Counted from the stretch's first letter, positions 7,588 through 16,739 are shown. The stretch: 37,341 nucleotides of DNA from Brevinematales bacterium (GCA_013177895.1 JABLXV010000067.1:1-37341); one strand, 5' to 3'. Numbers and translations: made by a program. The notes: generated from the letters alone by a model not told the origin.

Positions 7588-9240
7588 TTATCTATTTTTC
7601 TGGGCTTTCTTGTGATGCAGGAACCCGTCCAAATGATGCATCATCATATGCGACTCCAACTGCTTCAAGCTGTCGAGAGCCACACCCACCATAATCAATA
7701 ACGATGTACCGCCCATCAGGTAACCCATATCCTGAGGTATCTCGAGACGGTTGATAACAAATGACGGCAGCAGCGCGATAGTGCCGAGGAATAACGCGCC
7801 CGGGAGAGTGATACGGCTCAAAACGAACCCGATATACTCCTGTGTCTTCTGTCCCGGACGTATCCCGGGAATAAACCCGCCCTGCTTTCTCAGGTTCTCC
7901 GCGATATCATGGGGATTCAATTCTATTTCAGTATAGAAGTACGCGAAGAAAATAATCATCATAAAGTAAACTATCGAGTACCAGAGCTTGCCCGGCAGCA
8001 TGGCATTGGTAATATCGCTGAAAAATCTCGCGACGCTGCTTACCCCATGAACCTGCATCGAGTCGATCTGCCATCCGGCTTCCGAACCCTGCCCGTCTGT
8101 CTTGAATATCAGGTACGCGGTATCTCCCGCGACACTTACGCTTTTATCGTCGAAACTACCCGTCAATTGCTGGGGTGATTTCATCGTTTTATCATAAACA
8201 TAAAGGATATCTTTTCCCTTTTCGGAACGGAAGTACGGGAAGTGCAGGATAATCATCCGCGCGCCGTCTTCCTTTATTACGTTCGTAATATTCAGGTTCA
8301 TCGGGTATCCGGCGGTATCGCCGAATCCGGGCGATGCTATAGTAAGCTTTTTCGTATCTTCGTAATTTCCCTGCCCGATAAACTGGTATATCTGCGCCGG
8401 AACCATCAGTATGGCCGATGCGAAGATGATCGGGATAACACCCGTGGGGTTTACCTTGAACGGCAGGAACGAGACCTGTCCGCCGGCGCCGCCGGAACCC
8501 ACCATCCGCTTCGCGTACTGCACAGGTATCCTTCGCAAGCCCGATTCCTCGAACACGACGACCCCGATGACTACCGCGAATAACGCGACGACTATCAGGA
8601 CGTTGATCGTATCCGGCGACGTGGTCGCGAGGTGATATAACGCCGCGGGGAGTCTCGCGATAATACCGCACATGATGATGAGCGATATTCCGTTACCGAT
8701 ACCCCGTTCCGTAATCTGTTCGCCCATCCACATCAGTATCAACGTACCCGCCGTCACTGAGATGGTAAACAGGATAAGGAATGTAGCGTTATCTATCAAT
8801 AAAAACTTTTGCGCCGAACCCGCGTTGTCGGCGATAATATTATTTCCATATATGATGCCCTGAATAATCGTCACTATAACAGTGCCGTAACGGCCGTACT
8901 GCTGGAACTTCTTTCTGCCCTCGGGGCCTTCTTTCATCATCGCGTCAAGTTGGGGAACAACCGCAGTCAGGAGCTGCATGATGATCATCATCGTGATGTA
9001 AGGCATGATACCGAGCGAGAACAGGGAGAGGTTCTTCAGACCGCCGCCAGTGAACAAGCTGATAAAATCAGTCCACGGATTACTTGCCGCACCCGCGCGG
9101 AACTCCTGCAGGATAGAAAGACTGATTCCCGGAACGGGAATATAAATCCCTATACGATAGATAATAAGCAGACCTAACGTAAAAAAGATCTTCTTTCTTA
9201 TATCCGGTACCTTGAGTATATCGACAAGTGTCTTCAGCAT
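7588..9240 (-). CDS. secY: protein translocase subunit SecY with large extracytoplasmic insertion
   Basis: Pore subunit of the Sec translocon in the inner membrane. 550 residues, against about 430-440 in most bacteria. Ten transmembrane helices can be placed. Conserved signatures include GIMPYITMMIIMQLL near the plug and TM2 region, the cytoplasmic RRIPVQYAKR loop (C4), and GGFIPGIRPGQKT (C5 loop). The excess length is almost all between TM7 (about 267-285) and TM8 (about 419-436). Residues about 291-405 form a hydrophilic segment predicted to face the periplasm, where E. coli has a loop of about 30. The pore-forming parts look intact. It follows rplO by 8 bases and precedes adk by 12. map, often in this neighbourhood, is absent. 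Confidence 0.97.
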   Translation of the reverse strand: MLKTLVDILKVPDIRKKIFFTLGLLIIYRIGIYIPVPGISLSILQEFRAGAASNPWTDFISLFTGGGLKNLSLFSLGIMPYITMMIIMQLLTAVVPQLDAMMKEGPEGRKKFQQYGRYGTVIVTIIQGIIYGNNIIADNAGSAQKFLLIDNATFLILFTISVTAGTLILMWMGEQITERGIGNGISLIIMCGIIARLPAALYHLATTSPDTINVLIVVALFAVVIGVVVFEESGLRRIPVQYAKRMVGSGGAGGQVSFLPFKVNPTGVIPIIFASAILMVPAQIYQFIGQGNYEDTKKLTIASPGFGDTAGYPMNLNITNVIKEDGARMIILHFPYFRSEKGKDILYVYDKTMKSPQQLTGSFDDKSVSVAGDTAYLIFKTDGQGSEAGWQIDSMQVHGVSSVARFFSDITNAMLPGKLWYSIVYFMMIIFFAYFYTEIELNPHDIAENLRKQGGFIPGIRPGQKTQEYIGFVLSRITLPGALFLGTIALLPSFVINRLEIPQDMGYLMGGTSLLIMVGVALDSLKQLESHMMMHHLDGFLHHKKAQKNR

Positions 9241-9248
9241 GATTTCTC

Positions 9249-9704
9249 CTACTGCTGGGATTCGATCAATTCTACGGAACCGCCCGCCTGTTCGACTTTC
9301 AATTTAGCGGTTGCAGAACATGCGTTCACCTTAATCTTTAAACCCTTAATCGTCAGTTCGCCGTTGGCTAAAAGTTTGACCGGCGAGTTATTGGACTTTA
9401 TCAATCCCGACTTTCTGATCGCTTCAACCGTTACTTCCGACCCCTCCTTAAAGGAAACAAGGTCTGCAAGATTTACTATATTAAAGTAAACTTTATTAAC
9501 ATTCTTGAAACCGCGCTTAGGCATACGGCGGTACAACGGCATCTGTCCGCCTTCGAACCCGGGACGTACTCCGCCGCCGGCGCGAGCCTTCTGACCCTTG
9601 TTACCGCGTCCGCAGCGCACGCCCTTTCCGTTACCGGAGCCTCTGCCTCGGCGAATAGGACTCTTCTTGGAACCCGGAACGGGCTTAATTTCTATAAAGT
9701 TCAT
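9249..9704 (-). CDS. rplO: 50S ribosomal protein L15
   Basis: Late-assembly 23S rRNA-binding protein. 151 residues starting MNFIEIKPVPGSKKSPIRRG with the Gly/Arg-rich RGRGSGNGKGVRCGRGNKGQ segment and GFEGGQMPLYRRMPKRGF. It lies 15 bases after rpsE. rpmD (L30), which usually sits between rpsE and rplO, has no room here. Confidence 0.97.
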   Translation of the reverse strand: MNFIEIKPVPGSKKSPIRRGRGSGNGKGVRCGRGNKGQKARAGGGVRPGFEGGQMPLYRRMPKRGFKNVNKVYFNIVNLADLVSFKEGSEVTVEAIRKSGLIKSNNSPVKLLANGELTIKGLKIKVNACSATAKLKVEQAGGSVELIESQQ

Positions 9705-9719
9705 TTTTTTCTCCTCGGC

Positions 9720-10280
9720 TTATTCGGATTTAGACGGCATTCCGAAAACTTCCTGCACCGTCTTACCGCGCTTTTCGGCTATCTTCTTTACGTCCATCAG
9801 GTTATGCAGCCCCTGAAGCGTCGCCTTAACCAAGTTGAACGCGTTGGTAGAACGCAGGGACTTGGTAAGTACATCCTTCAGGCCGACCATTTCGAGAACC
9901 GGTCTGACCGCGCCGCCGGCGATAACACCGGTACCGGGGGAGGCCGGGCTCATCCAAACCTCGCCGCTCTTAAAGCGCCCGACTACCTCGTGAGGGATAG
10001 TGGAGCCTTTGCTCAGGACGGGCTTGGCTTCTCTGATCGCTTTATCTTTAGCTTTGCGGATAGCGTCCATCAATTCATTCGCCTTACCGTACCCGACTCC
10101 GACCATTCCTTTGGTGTTGCCGACTACTATAATAGCGTTAAACCGGAAACGTTTGCCTCCGCGAGTGACCTTCGCGACACGGCGAAGTTTTACTACTCTC
10201 TCTTCCCACTCGCTCTCGACTTTCTCTTTCTTCCGGTCTTTGAATCTGTCTCTGTCACGGTTGCCTTTATTTTCCGCCAT
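9720..10280 (-). CDS. rpsE: 30S ribosomal protein S5
   Basis: Decoding-fidelity protein of the small subunit. 186 residues: a charged N-terminal arm ([18 protein letters not shown]), the double-stranded-RNA-like S5 domain ([19 protein letters not shown]) and the C-terminal block [20 protein letters not shown]. Start and length are typical. It is followed directly by rplO. Confidence 0.97.
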   Translation of the reverse strand: MAENKGNRDRDRFKDRKKEKVESEWEERVVKLRRVAKVTRGGKRFRFNAIIVVGNTKGMVGVGYGKANELMDAIRKAKDKAIREAKPVLSKGSTIPHEVVGRFKSGEVWMSPASPGTGVIAGGAVRPVLEMVGLKDVLTKSLRSTNAFNLVKATLQGLHNLMDVKKIAEKRGKTVQEVFGMPSKSE

Positions 10281-10301
10281 TTTTCACCTCAAATTCTTTT
10301 T

Positions 10302-10670
10302 TTAGAACTGTATTCCACCCTCGCGGCAGCTATCCGCGAGCGCTTTGATTTTCCCATGATACTGGTATCCGTTTCTGTCGAAAACGACTTTATCGATCTT
10401 TTTGCTTTTCAGCTTCTTTGCTATCGCGGTACCCAATACCTTCGCGGATTCGATATCCTTACCCAGCTTCTTATCCGCCATCTCTTTCGAGACGGACGAA
10501 ATACTGCAAAGCACGGTATGGTTATTATCATCTATCACCTGCGCATAGATATACTTATTCGTCTTGGTGACAATCAGTCTCGGACGCTCCGCTGAAAACT
10601 TCAGGCGCTTCTTACTGCGAAGGCGGCGTTTGGTATATTGTTTGTTCTTATGAGAAATAACATCTATCAT
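10302..10670 (-). CDS. rplR: 50S ribosomal protein L18
   Basis: 5S rRNA-binding protein of the central protuberance, 122 residues. Recognised from RPRLIVTKTNKYIYAQVIDD, the KVLGTAIAKKLK segment and the C-terminal VVFDRNGYQYHGKIKALADS. Standard spc-operon position between rplF and rpsE. Confidence 0.96.
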   Translation of the reverse strand: MIDVISHKNKQYTKRRLRSKKRLKFSAERPRLIVTKTNKYIYAQVIDDNNHTVLCSISSVSKEMADKKLGKDIESAKVLGTAIAKKLKSKKIDKVVFDRNGYQYHGKIKALADSCREGGIQF

Positions 10671-10690
10671 CTTTCAAGTCTCCTTACTGT

Positions 10691-11236
10691 CTATTTTTTA
10701 GCGCCTGCTTTCCCTTCTTTCAGCCGTACCACTTCGTCTTTATAACGAATACCCTTGCCTTTGTAAGGTTCGGGAGGGCGGATAAAGCGAAGGTTCGCGG
10801 CGACCTGTCCGACTATCTGCTTATTGATACCGGTAATATTCAGGAGCGCAATACCGTCGGTAGCAATCTTCACGCCGGCCGGTACGGGGAATTTCATCGG
10901 ATGCGAGAAGCCCGCTGTAATCATCAGGGCATTTCCCGACATTTCCCATTTATAACCGATACCCTTTATTTCCATCGTTTTGGTAAATCCGGTGGTGACA
11001 CCGATCACCGAGTTGCGGATCAGAGACCAGTACAGGCCCTGTAACGCGCGGGCGTTCCCGGCGTCGCTTTTCCGCTCGATCATTACCTTGCTATCCTCTA
11101 TCTTGATGCTGATAAAATTAGGGAGAAACTTCTCCTCCAATTTTCCAAGCGGCCCTTCCACCACGATAACGTTACCGTCTATACGGACATTCACACCCTG
11201 GGGAATATGTACAGGTTTTTTCGCTAATCTCGACAT
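10691..11236 (-). CDS. rplF: 50S ribosomal protein L6
   Basis: Binds 23S rRNA near the sarcin-ricin loop and the factor-binding site. 181 residues with two L6 repeats: the start MSRLAKKPVHIPQGVNVRID and the C-terminal signature RPPEPYKGKGIRYKDEVVRL. It lies 11 bases after rpsH. Confidence 0.97.
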   Translation of the reverse strand: MSRLAKKPVHIPQGVNVRIDGNVIVVEGPLGKLEEKFLPNFISIKIEDSKVMIERKSDAGNARALQGLYWSLIRNSVIGVTTGFTKTMEIKGIGYKWEMSGNALMITAGFSHPMKFPVPAGVKIATDGIALLNITGINKQIVGQVAANLRFIRPPEPYKGKGIRYKDEVVRLKEGKAGAKK

Positions 11237-11247
11237 ATTTTCTTCTC

Positions 11248-11634
11248 CTACCAGACCGAGCAGATAACTTCGCCGCCTATACCGATAGCGCGGGCTTCCT
11301 TGTTGGTCAGCACGCCTTTCGAGGTGGTAAGTATCGCCACACCCATGTTGTTATACACGCTGGGGATTTTATCCTTCGACACATATACGCGGCGGCTCAG
11401 GTGACTGACCCGTCTCAGACCCGCTATTACGGATTTCCCGTTCGGCATATATTTCAATGTCACGGTAAACGCGTAAGGGGAGTCCTTACTCTGCGCATAG
11501 TCCAGAATATAACCTTCTTTTTTCAATATTTTTAATATATCCTCAATCAGGTTATTCTTTGCAACATCAACCGCGGCGATTTTTCTCGACCCGGCATTTC
11601 TGATTTTAGTCAGGGTATCTGCGATCTTATCCAT
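11248..11634 (-). CDS. rpsH: 30S ribosomal protein S8
   Basis: Primary 16S rRNA-binding protein (helix 21), 128 residues. MDKIADTLTKIRNAGSRK at the start and the C-terminal TSKGVLTNKEARAIGIGGEV are diagnostic. In E. coli S8 represses the spc operon; whether it does so here cannot be judged from the sequence. Follows rpsN by 20 bases. Confidence 0.97.
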   Translation of the reverse strand: MDKIADTLTKIRNAGSRKIAAVDVAKNNLIEDILKILKKEGYILDYAQSKDSPYAFTVTLKYMPNGKSVIAGLRRVSHLSRRVYVSKDKIPSVYNNMGVAILTTSKGVLTNKEARAIGIGGEVICSVW

Positions 11635-11654
11635 TTTCCGCTCCGTCTGTCATT

Positions 11655-11840
11655 TTACCAACTGGACTTGGTCACACCGGGGATCAGCCCTTCGCTCGCG
11701 AAGTTTCTGAAGCAAATACGGCATATCCCGAAATCACGCATATACCCGCGGGGTCTCCCGCAGATATTGCAACGGTTATATTTTCTTACCTTGAATTTAG
11801 GCGTTCTTTTCCACTTTTCGATAATCGATGTCTTGGCCAT
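11655..11840 (-). CDS. rpsN: 30S ribosomal protein S14, zinc-binding (type Z)
   Basis: 61 residues starting [20 protein letters not shown] from the ATG at 11840; a TTG immediately upstream is ignored. CNIC and CRIC form the four-cysteine zinc ribbon of the short type-Z S14, unlike the roughly 100-residue zinc-free form of E. coli. It binds 16S rRNA in the 30S head. It lies 12 bases after rplE. Confidence 0.97.
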   Translation of the reverse strand: MAKTSIIEKWKRTPKFKVRKYNRCNICGRPRGYMRDFGICRICFRNFASEGLIPGVTKSSW

Positions 11841-11852
11841 CAAATCCTCCGC

Positions 11853-12578
11853 TTACTTTTCTTTAAACGGCATGCCGAGAAACGACAGCAGCTTATAAGC
11901 CTCTTCGTCCGTCTTCGCCGTGGTCACAATCGTAACATCCATACCGCGAACTTTATTGATCTTATCGTAATCTATTTCAGGGAATACGATCTGTTCCTTC
12001 AAGCCCATGCTGTAATTTCCGCGTCCGTCGAAACTCGACATCTTGAGCCCGTTGAAGTCGCGTACACGGGGAAGAGCCACCGCGATCAGTTTATCGAGGA
12101 AATCGTACATCCGGTCGCCGCGGAGAGTGACTCTCGCGCCGATAGGCATACCCTGGCGGAGTTTGAAGTTCGATATGGACTTCTTCGCTATCGTTTTTAC
12201 CGCATGCTGGCCGGCAATCAGCGAAAGCTCGTCAGCGGCGGAGTCCAGAATATTTTTATCGTTTATCGCCTCGCCGACGCCCATATTGATCGAAATTCTT
12301 TCCACCTTCGGCAAAGCCATCGGAGACGCATATTTAAACTCGTCCATCAGGGCTTTTTTTACTACAGTATCGTACTTGGTTCTCAGCCTCGGTACGTACT
12401 TTTCCTTAGGCGCGGAAGACTTTTTCTCAGCCTTAGGTTCGGCGGCTTTCTCAGCTTTGGGCTGTGCGGCCTTCTCAGCTTTCGGCTCGGTAACTTTCTC
12501 GGCCTTAGGCGCGGTTTTCTTCTCAGTCTTAGGCTCGGATGCTTTTTCCGTCGCCGGTTTCTCTATCTTGTCAGCCAT
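11853..12578 (-). CDS. rplE: 50S ribosomal protein L5 with repetitive N-terminal extension
   Basis: 5S rRNA-binding protein of the central protuberance. The conserved fold starts near residue 61 ([20 protein letters not shown]) and contains [32 protein letters not shown] and the C-terminal [20 protein letters not shown]. In front lies an extension of about 60 residues. Residues 11-58 are six 8-residue units of the type E-K-x-x-x-P-K-A. No other start codon occurs near the fold's beginning, and a GAGAGG site precedes the ATG at 12578, so the extension is probably translated. Total 241 residues against a usual 180. Function of the extension is unknown. Confidence 0.96.
   Translation of the reverse strand: MADKIEKPATEKASEPKTEKKTAPKAEKVTEPKAEKAAQPKAEKAAEPKAEKKSSAPKEKYVPRLRTKYDTVVKKALMDEFKYASPMALPKVERISINMGVGEAINDKNILDSAADELSLIAGQHAVKTIAKKSISNFKLRQGMPIGARVTLRGDRMYDFLDKLIAVALPRVRDFNGLKMSSFDGRGNYSMGLKEQIVFPEIDYDKINKVRGMDVTIVTTAKTDEEAYKLLSFLGMPFKEK
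12405..12548 (-). repeat. six 24-bp tandem repeats inside rplE
   Basis: In-frame array of six 24-bp units coding for the L5 residues 11-58: [48 protein letters not shown]. The units have drifted at the DNA level but keep frame and the Lys/Glu/Pro pattern. Copy number could vary by slippage between strains. Confidence 0.9.
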
Positions 12579-12597
12579 CGCTTATCAACCTCTCTGC

Positions 12598-12924
12598 TTA
12601 TTCGAATATATAATCAACGCCTTTTGCTCTGGCCTTGCGTTTCTTATTACCGTTCTTATCAGTCGTAAATCCCACGCGCACGCCTTTTCCGTTCTTAGGG
12701 CAGAAGAGCATGACGTTGGAAACATGAAGGGGCGCTTCGATCTCGAGGAATCCGCCGTTGGGGTTTTCCTTCGATTTCTTGATCGTCTTCTTGACATAGT
12801 TTACGCCCTTGACCACCACTTTATTCTGGGTAGGCATCGCGCGGACTATCTCGCCCTTCTTACCTTTTTCGCTTCCGGCTATTACGATTACCGTATCGCC
12901 TTTTCTGACTTTCAATTTTGCCAT
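12598..12924 (-). CDS. rplX: 50S ribosomal protein L24
   Basis: Assembly-initiating 23S rRNA-binding protein near the tunnel exit. 108 residues beginning MAKLKVRKGDTVIVIAGSEK, a KOW motif (GDTVIVIAGSEKGKKGEIVR), then the GVNYVKKTIKKSKENPNGG block. It lies 9 bases after rplN. Confidence 0.96.
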   Translation of the reverse strand: MAKLKVRKGDTVIVIAGSEKGKKGEIVRAMPTQNKVVVKGVNYVKKTIKKSKENPNGGFLEIEAPLHVSNVMLFCPKNGKGVRVGFTTDKNGNKKRKARAKGVDYIFE

Positions 12925-12933
12925 CGGGTTCTC

Positions 12934-13302
12934 CTAAAACACTTCAGGGGCTAACGAGACGATCTTCATGAAGTTTTTTTCACGAAGCTCGCGGGCTACG
13001 GGGCCGAATATACGGGTTCCTGTAGGATCGCCCTGCTTGTTTATAATAACCGCGGAGTTTCTGTCGAAACGTATCGACGAACCGTCCCGGCGGTTTAGTT
13101 CCTTCTTAGTGCGTACCACCACTGCGCGAACGACTTCCCCTTTCTTGATAGGCGAATTGGGAATAGCGGTCTGTACGGACGCCACTACAGTGTCGCCGAC
13201 ATGGGCGTAACGTCTTTTCGAGCTGCCTTCTACATGTATACAAACTATTTCTTTCGCACCGCTGTTATCAGCGACATCCATGCGAGTTCCGAGCATAATC
13301 AT
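12934..13302 (-). CDS. rplN: 50S ribosomal protein L14
   Basis: Intersubunit bridge protein of the 50S. 122 residues, exactly the family length. [19 protein letters not shown] and the C-terminal [16 protein letters not shown] are diagnostic. First gene of the spc segment, 9 bases after rpsQ. Confidence 0.98.
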   Translation of the reverse strand: MIMLGTRMDVADNSGAKEIVCIHVEGSSKRRYAHVGDTVVASVQTAIPNSPIKKGEVVRAVVVRTKKELNRRDGSSIRFDRNSAVIINKQGDPTGTRIFGPVARELREKNFMKIVSLAPEVF

Positions 13303-13311
13303 AGACGCCTC

Positions 13312-13563
13312 CTACTCCGCTTTGGTCACAACTTTCACGAGTGTCCACCGCTTGTTCTTGCTCAGCGGGCGGGACTCCTCGATCAGTACAGTATCGCCTT
13401 TGCGGCACTCGTTATTCTCATCGTGAATCATATATTTCTTTCTGATTTTCACATACTTCCCGTACAAGGGATGCGGCTTTTTGCGGTCGTGCGCGACAAC
13501 TCTGGACTTATCCATCTTATCGCTGACCACAATACATGTCATCTGTTTTCTTTTCGTTTCCAT
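13312..13563 (-). CDS. rpsQ: 30S ribosomal protein S17
   Basis: 16S rRNA-binding OB-fold protein, 83 residues. Characteristic blocks are [36 protein letters not shown] and [20 protein letters not shown]. Follows rpmC by 12 bases at the end of the S10 segment. Confidence 0.97.
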   Translation of the reverse strand: METKRKQMTCIVVSDKMDKSRVVAHDRKKPHPLYGKYVKIRKKYMIHDENNECRKGDTVLIEESRPLSKNKRWTLVKVVTKAE

Positions 13564-13575
13564 ATTTCCCTCGGC

Positions 13576-13812
13576 CTATTTCTTTTTAGTGGTCTTCGCG
13601 GCTACAGGGGCTTCGCCGGTCTTCTCATAGTGCGTTAAAAGAGTATTGATGCGGGAAACCTGTTTCTTCATTTCCCTTTTTTCCATAAAGTTCTTCGGGG
13701 GCTCGATTTTCGATTTGAAGCGGAACATCATAATCCTGCTCTGCAGGTCTCCGCGCATCTTCTTGAGCTCGTCCGAATTTAAATCCAAAAGTTCTTTCAT
13801 TTTCTTCGACAT
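13576..13812 (-). CDS. rpmC: 50S ribosomal protein L29
   Basis: Small helical hairpin protein at the exit tunnel, a docking site for factors such as SRP and trigger factor. 78 residues; the core MKELLDLNSDELKKMRGDLQ and REMKKQVSRINTLLTH is standard. The C-terminus adds a short Ala/Lys tail (EAPVAAKTTKKK). It follows rplP by 11 bases. Confidence 0.96.
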   Translation of the reverse strand: MSKKMKELLDLNSDELKKMRGDLQSRIMMFRFKSKIEPPKNFMEKREMKKQVSRINTLLTHYEKTGEAPVAAKTTKKK

Positions 13813-13823
13813 ATCGGTACCCC

Positions 13824-14240
13824 TTATATTCCTACGCGCGAGACAAACTTCACGAGTATCGGGAGTTTGTGACTGGCGAGTCTGAACGCTTCTTTCGCGG
13901 TCGCTTCATCAACGCCGCCTACCTCGAACATCACGCGTCCGGGCTTCACCACTGCGACCCAACCCTCGGGCTGGCCTTTACCTTTTCCCATACGAACGCC
14001 TTCCCCTTTCGCCGTGTACGGCTTATCGGGAAATACGCGTATCCACATCTTCGCGCCCTTGGTGAGCTTACGGTTCGCGGCGACACGGGCGGCTTCTATC
14101 TGGCGTTCGGTAATCCACTTCGGTTCGAGAGCTATGATCCCGAAATCCCCGAAATTCACCTTGTCGCCTTTGTTTGCATTGCCCTTTATGGTTCCGCCGC
14201 GCTGCTGTTTGCGGTATTTTGTCTTATTCGGGAAAAGCAT
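13824..14240 (-). CDS. rplP: 50S ribosomal protein L16
   Basis: Peptidyl-transferase-region protein contacting A-site tRNA. 138 residues, normal length. [36 protein letters not shown] and [20 protein letters not shown] are diagnostic. Between rpsC and rpmC as expected. Confidence 0.98.
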   Translation of the reverse strand: MLFPNKTKYRKQQRGGTIKGNANKGDKVNFGDFGIIALEPKWITERQIEAARVAANRKLTKGAKMWIRVFPDKPYTAKGEGVRMGKGKGQPEGWVAVVKPGRVMFEVGGVDEATAKEAFRLASHKLPILVKFVSRVGI

Positions 14241-14261
14241 TGCAGTCTCCTTTTTCTATTG

Positions 14262-14876
14262 TTACCGGCAAATCCACACTTTGATACCGATCACGCCCAT
14301 TTCCGTATAGGACTGGGACATGCAGTAATCGATATCCGCGCTGAGAGTGCTCAACGGGATTCTGCCTTCTTTAAATTCTTCCGTACGGGCGATTTCAGCG
14401 CCGTTAAGACGGCCGGAAATACGTATCTTGATACCCTTCGCGCCGGCTTTGATCGAGTTCCTGATGGACTGGCGTATCGCGCGCTTATACGAGATCCGGC
14501 GTTCGATCTGACGGGCTATATCCTGCCCGGCAACCGATGCGTCGAGTTCAGGAACCTTTATTTCTTTGACAGAAAGATTGATCTTCTTATTGGGAACCAG
14601 TTTCTCGAGCTTTTTGTTGAGCTCTTCGATTTCAGCACCCTTGCGCCCGATCAGGATACCGGGTTTCGCGCAGCTGACCGTGACATTCACGAGCTGGGGG
14701 AAACGGGCGATCTCGATACGTGCGATAAACGCGCGGCTGTATTCTTTTTTTAAGAATTTGCGGATTGTAAAATCTTCTTTCAGATAATTTACAAATTCCT
14801 TCTCGCTGTACCACATGGAATCCCATGTGCGAATAATACCTACGCGAATGCTCTGGGGATTGACTTTCTGTCCCAT
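14262..14876 (-). CDS. rpsC: 30S ribosomal protein S3
   Basis: Head protein at the mRNA entry channel. MGQKVNPQSIRVGIIRTWDS begins it; the KH domain has the GxxG loop in GILIGRKGAEIEELNKKLEK, and the C-terminal domain contains GAKGIKIRISGRLNGAEIAR. At 204 residues it lacks the extended C-terminus of the 233-residue E. coli protein. It follows rplV by 12 bases. Confidence 0.97.
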   Translation of the reverse strand: MGQKVNPQSIRVGIIRTWDSMWYSEKEFVNYLKEDFTIRKFLKKEYSRAFIARIEIARFPQLVNVTVSCAKPGILIGRKGAEIEELNKKLEKLVPNKKINLSVKEIKVPELDASVAGQDIARQIERRISYKRAIRQSIRNSIKAGAKGIKIRISGRLNGAEIARTEEFKEGRIPLSTLSADIDYCMSQSYTEMGVIGIKVWICR

Positions 14877-14888
14877 CGGAAATTCTCC

Positions 14889-15242
14889 TTACTTCTTCTC
14901 TTCAGGCGCGGGGAGCGCAACTGTTACTACAAGATGCGAATTGCCTTTCATCAGCATATCCGCCCGGCCTCTCGCACGGGGAAGCCATCTTTTCAGATAA
15001 GGCGCCTGATCCGCGCAAATTTTCGTGATCACGAGATTATCGGCGGTCTCTTCGGGGTTCACATTTTTAAAGTTCGCCTGCGCCGAATGAATCACCTTGT
15101 ATGCCATCTTCGCGCCCTTATTCGGTAATACCCGCAATAATGCGAGCGCGTCCTTTACACTTTTACCGCGAACGATATTGATAATCTTTCTAAGCTTCAG
15201 TACGGAAATGCGGAGATATCTCCCGAATGCTTTCGCTTCCAT
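14889..15242 (-). CDS. rplV: 50S ribosomal protein L22
   Basis: Lines the nascent-peptide tunnel. 117 residues with the core RYLRISVLKLRKIINIVRGK. The hairpin and C-terminal block LKRWLPRARGRADMLMKGNS is typical of L22. It is followed 12 bases later by rpsC. Confidence 0.97.
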   Translation of the reverse strand: MEAKAFGRYLRISVLKLRKIINIVRGKSVKDALALLRVLPNKGAKMAYKVIHSAQANFKNVNPEETADNLVITKICADQAPYLKRWLPRARGRADMLMKGNSHLVVTVALPAPEEKK

Positions 15243-15259
15243 ATTTCAATCCTATGCTG

Positions 15260-15547
15260 TTATTTAGCGGGGGCCGCTTTTTTTGCGCCGGAATGTCCGC
15301 GGAATACGCGTGTCGGCGAAAATTCCCCAAGTTTATGTCCAACCATGTTCTCATTGATAAAAACAGGGATGAATATTTTACCATTATATACCTGAATTGT
15401 CAAGCCAATCATCTCAGGAATTATTGTCGAACGTCTCGACCACGTCTTCAGCGTCTTTTTATCGCCGCTGGTCGCTTCCTGCGCGACTACCGCTTTCTTG
15501 TATAATTTCGCGTCCACATAGGGACCTTTCTTTACTGAACGTGACAT
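15260..15547 (-). CDS. rpsS: 30S ribosomal protein S19
   Basis: Head protein, partner of S13. 95 residues; [18 protein letters not shown] at the start and [20 protein letters not shown] in the middle are diagnostic. The last residues ([10 protein letters not shown]) form a short Ala/Lys tail like those on several neighbours. Confidence 0.97.
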   Translation of the reverse strand: MSRSVKKGPYVDAKLYKKAVVAQEATSGDKKTLKTWSRRSTIIPEMIGLTIQVYNGKIFIPVFINENMVGHKLGEFSPTRVFRGHSGAKKAAPAK

Positions 15548-15563
15548 TCATGTTCTCCCGCGT

Positions 15564-16397
15564 TTATTTCTTACGTCTGGAAAGAATATACTTACTGGTG
15601 GTCTTCTTCTTATCACGGGTCTTGTAGCCCTTCGCGGGTACGCCCGTGCGGCTGACAGGAGTCTTATAACCCTTCTGCTTACCGCGACCTCCGCCATGAG
15701 GATGGTCGTGCGTATTCATCGCGACACCGCGAACAGTCGGACGGATGCCGAGATGGCGGCTCTTTCCGGCTTTACCGAACACAATGTTCGAATTGTCCGC
15801 GTTACCCACTTCCCCGACAGTGGCATAGCATTCGCTGAGCACCATACGGATTTCACCGGACGGCATTCTCAGGATCGCGTACTTGCCTTCTTTACCTTCG
15901 AGCTTGGCAAACGAGCCTGCCGAACGGGCCATCTGACCGCCCTTTCCGGGTTTGAGCTCTATATTATGGACAATCGTACCCACAGGTATCGCCTTCAACG
16001 GCAACGCATTCCCGGGGAGGATATCGGAACCGTCGCCCGCGATAATACGCTGGCCGACTTCCATACCCTTGGGGGCGAGGATATACCGTTTTTCTCCGTC
16101 GACATAGTGCAGGAGAGCGATTCTGGCGCTGCGGTTAGGATCGTACTCGATCGTCATTACCTTTGCCTCGACGTCGCGCTTGTCGCGTTTGAAGTCGATG
16201 ACGCGGTAGTAACGCTTGTTACCTCCGCCGCGGTGCTTCGCGGTGATACGGCCCTGGCTGTTTCTGCCGTCGCCGCGTCCGCGCTTCATCCCTTCGATCA
16301 GGGTCTTTTCCGGTTCGGTCGCCGTGATTTCTACGAAATCGAAGCTAACCTTATGCCGGAGACCGGGATTTATAGGCTTAAAACGTTTGATTCCCAT
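15564..16397 (-). CDS. rplB: 50S ribosomal protein L2
   Basis: Primary 23S rRNA-binding protein needed for subunit association and peptidyl transfer. 277 residues. [36 protein letters not shown] and the [20 protein letters not shown] block identify it. The active-region loop reads [18 protein letters not shown]: the functionally important HPHGGG core (with the His equivalent to E. coli His229) is kept, but the common NPVD and GGGEG residues around it are changed. Confidence 0.98.
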   Translation of the reverse strand: MGIKRFKPINPGLRHKVSFDFVEITATEPEKTLIEGMKRGRGDGRNSQGRITAKHRGGGNKRYYRVIDFKRDKRDVEAKVMTIEYDPNRSARIALLHYVDGEKRYILAPKGMEVGQRIIAGDGSDILPGNALPLKAIPVGTIVHNIELKPGKGGQMARSAGSFAKLEGKEGKYAILRMPSGEIRMVLSECYATVGEVGNADNSNIVFGKAGKSRHLGIRPTVRGVAMNTHDHPHGGGRGKQKGYKTPVSRTGVPAKGYKTRDKKKTTSKYILSRRKK

Positions 16398-16408
16398 ATT
16401 AACCTCTC

Positions 16409-16738
16409 CTATGCCTTGAAGACATCGATCTCGCCCTTCTTCAGGGTGACAATCGCTTTCTTCCAGGTATTAGTGTATCCCGGCACTTTCTGGTTGCGAA
16501 GCCGTTTACGCTTGGGTTTGACGAGTATGGTATTCACTTTGTCGACTTCGACCTTGAATAACTGCTCGACCGCCCGGGTGATTTCAATTTTATTCGCATC
16601 CTTACTGACTTCGAACGCGTACTTTTTATGTACGTCTTTTTTGCCTTTTCCCTTACCGGATTTCTTCTCATCGGCGTTCATATCGCTCACTTTTTCGGTG
16701 ATGACCGGTCTGATCAGGATTTCACTCGCCAACGACAT
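16409..16738 (-). CDS. rplW: 50S ribosomal protein L23 with Lys-rich loop insertion
   Basis: Tunnel-exit protein that docks trigger factor and SRP. 109 residues. The core motifs are [35 protein letters not shown] and [19 protein letters not shown]. Between the first helix and the next strand is an inserted basic loop (residues about 21-38, [17 protein letters not shown]). Starts one base after the rplD stop region, so coupling is likely. Confidence 0.96.
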   Translation of the reverse strand: MSLASEILIRPVITEKVSDMNADEKKSGKGKGKKDVHKKYAFEVSKDANKIEITRAVEQLFKVEVDKVNTILVKPKRKRLRNQKVPGYTNTWKKAIVTLKKGEIDVFKA

Positions 16739-16739
16739 T

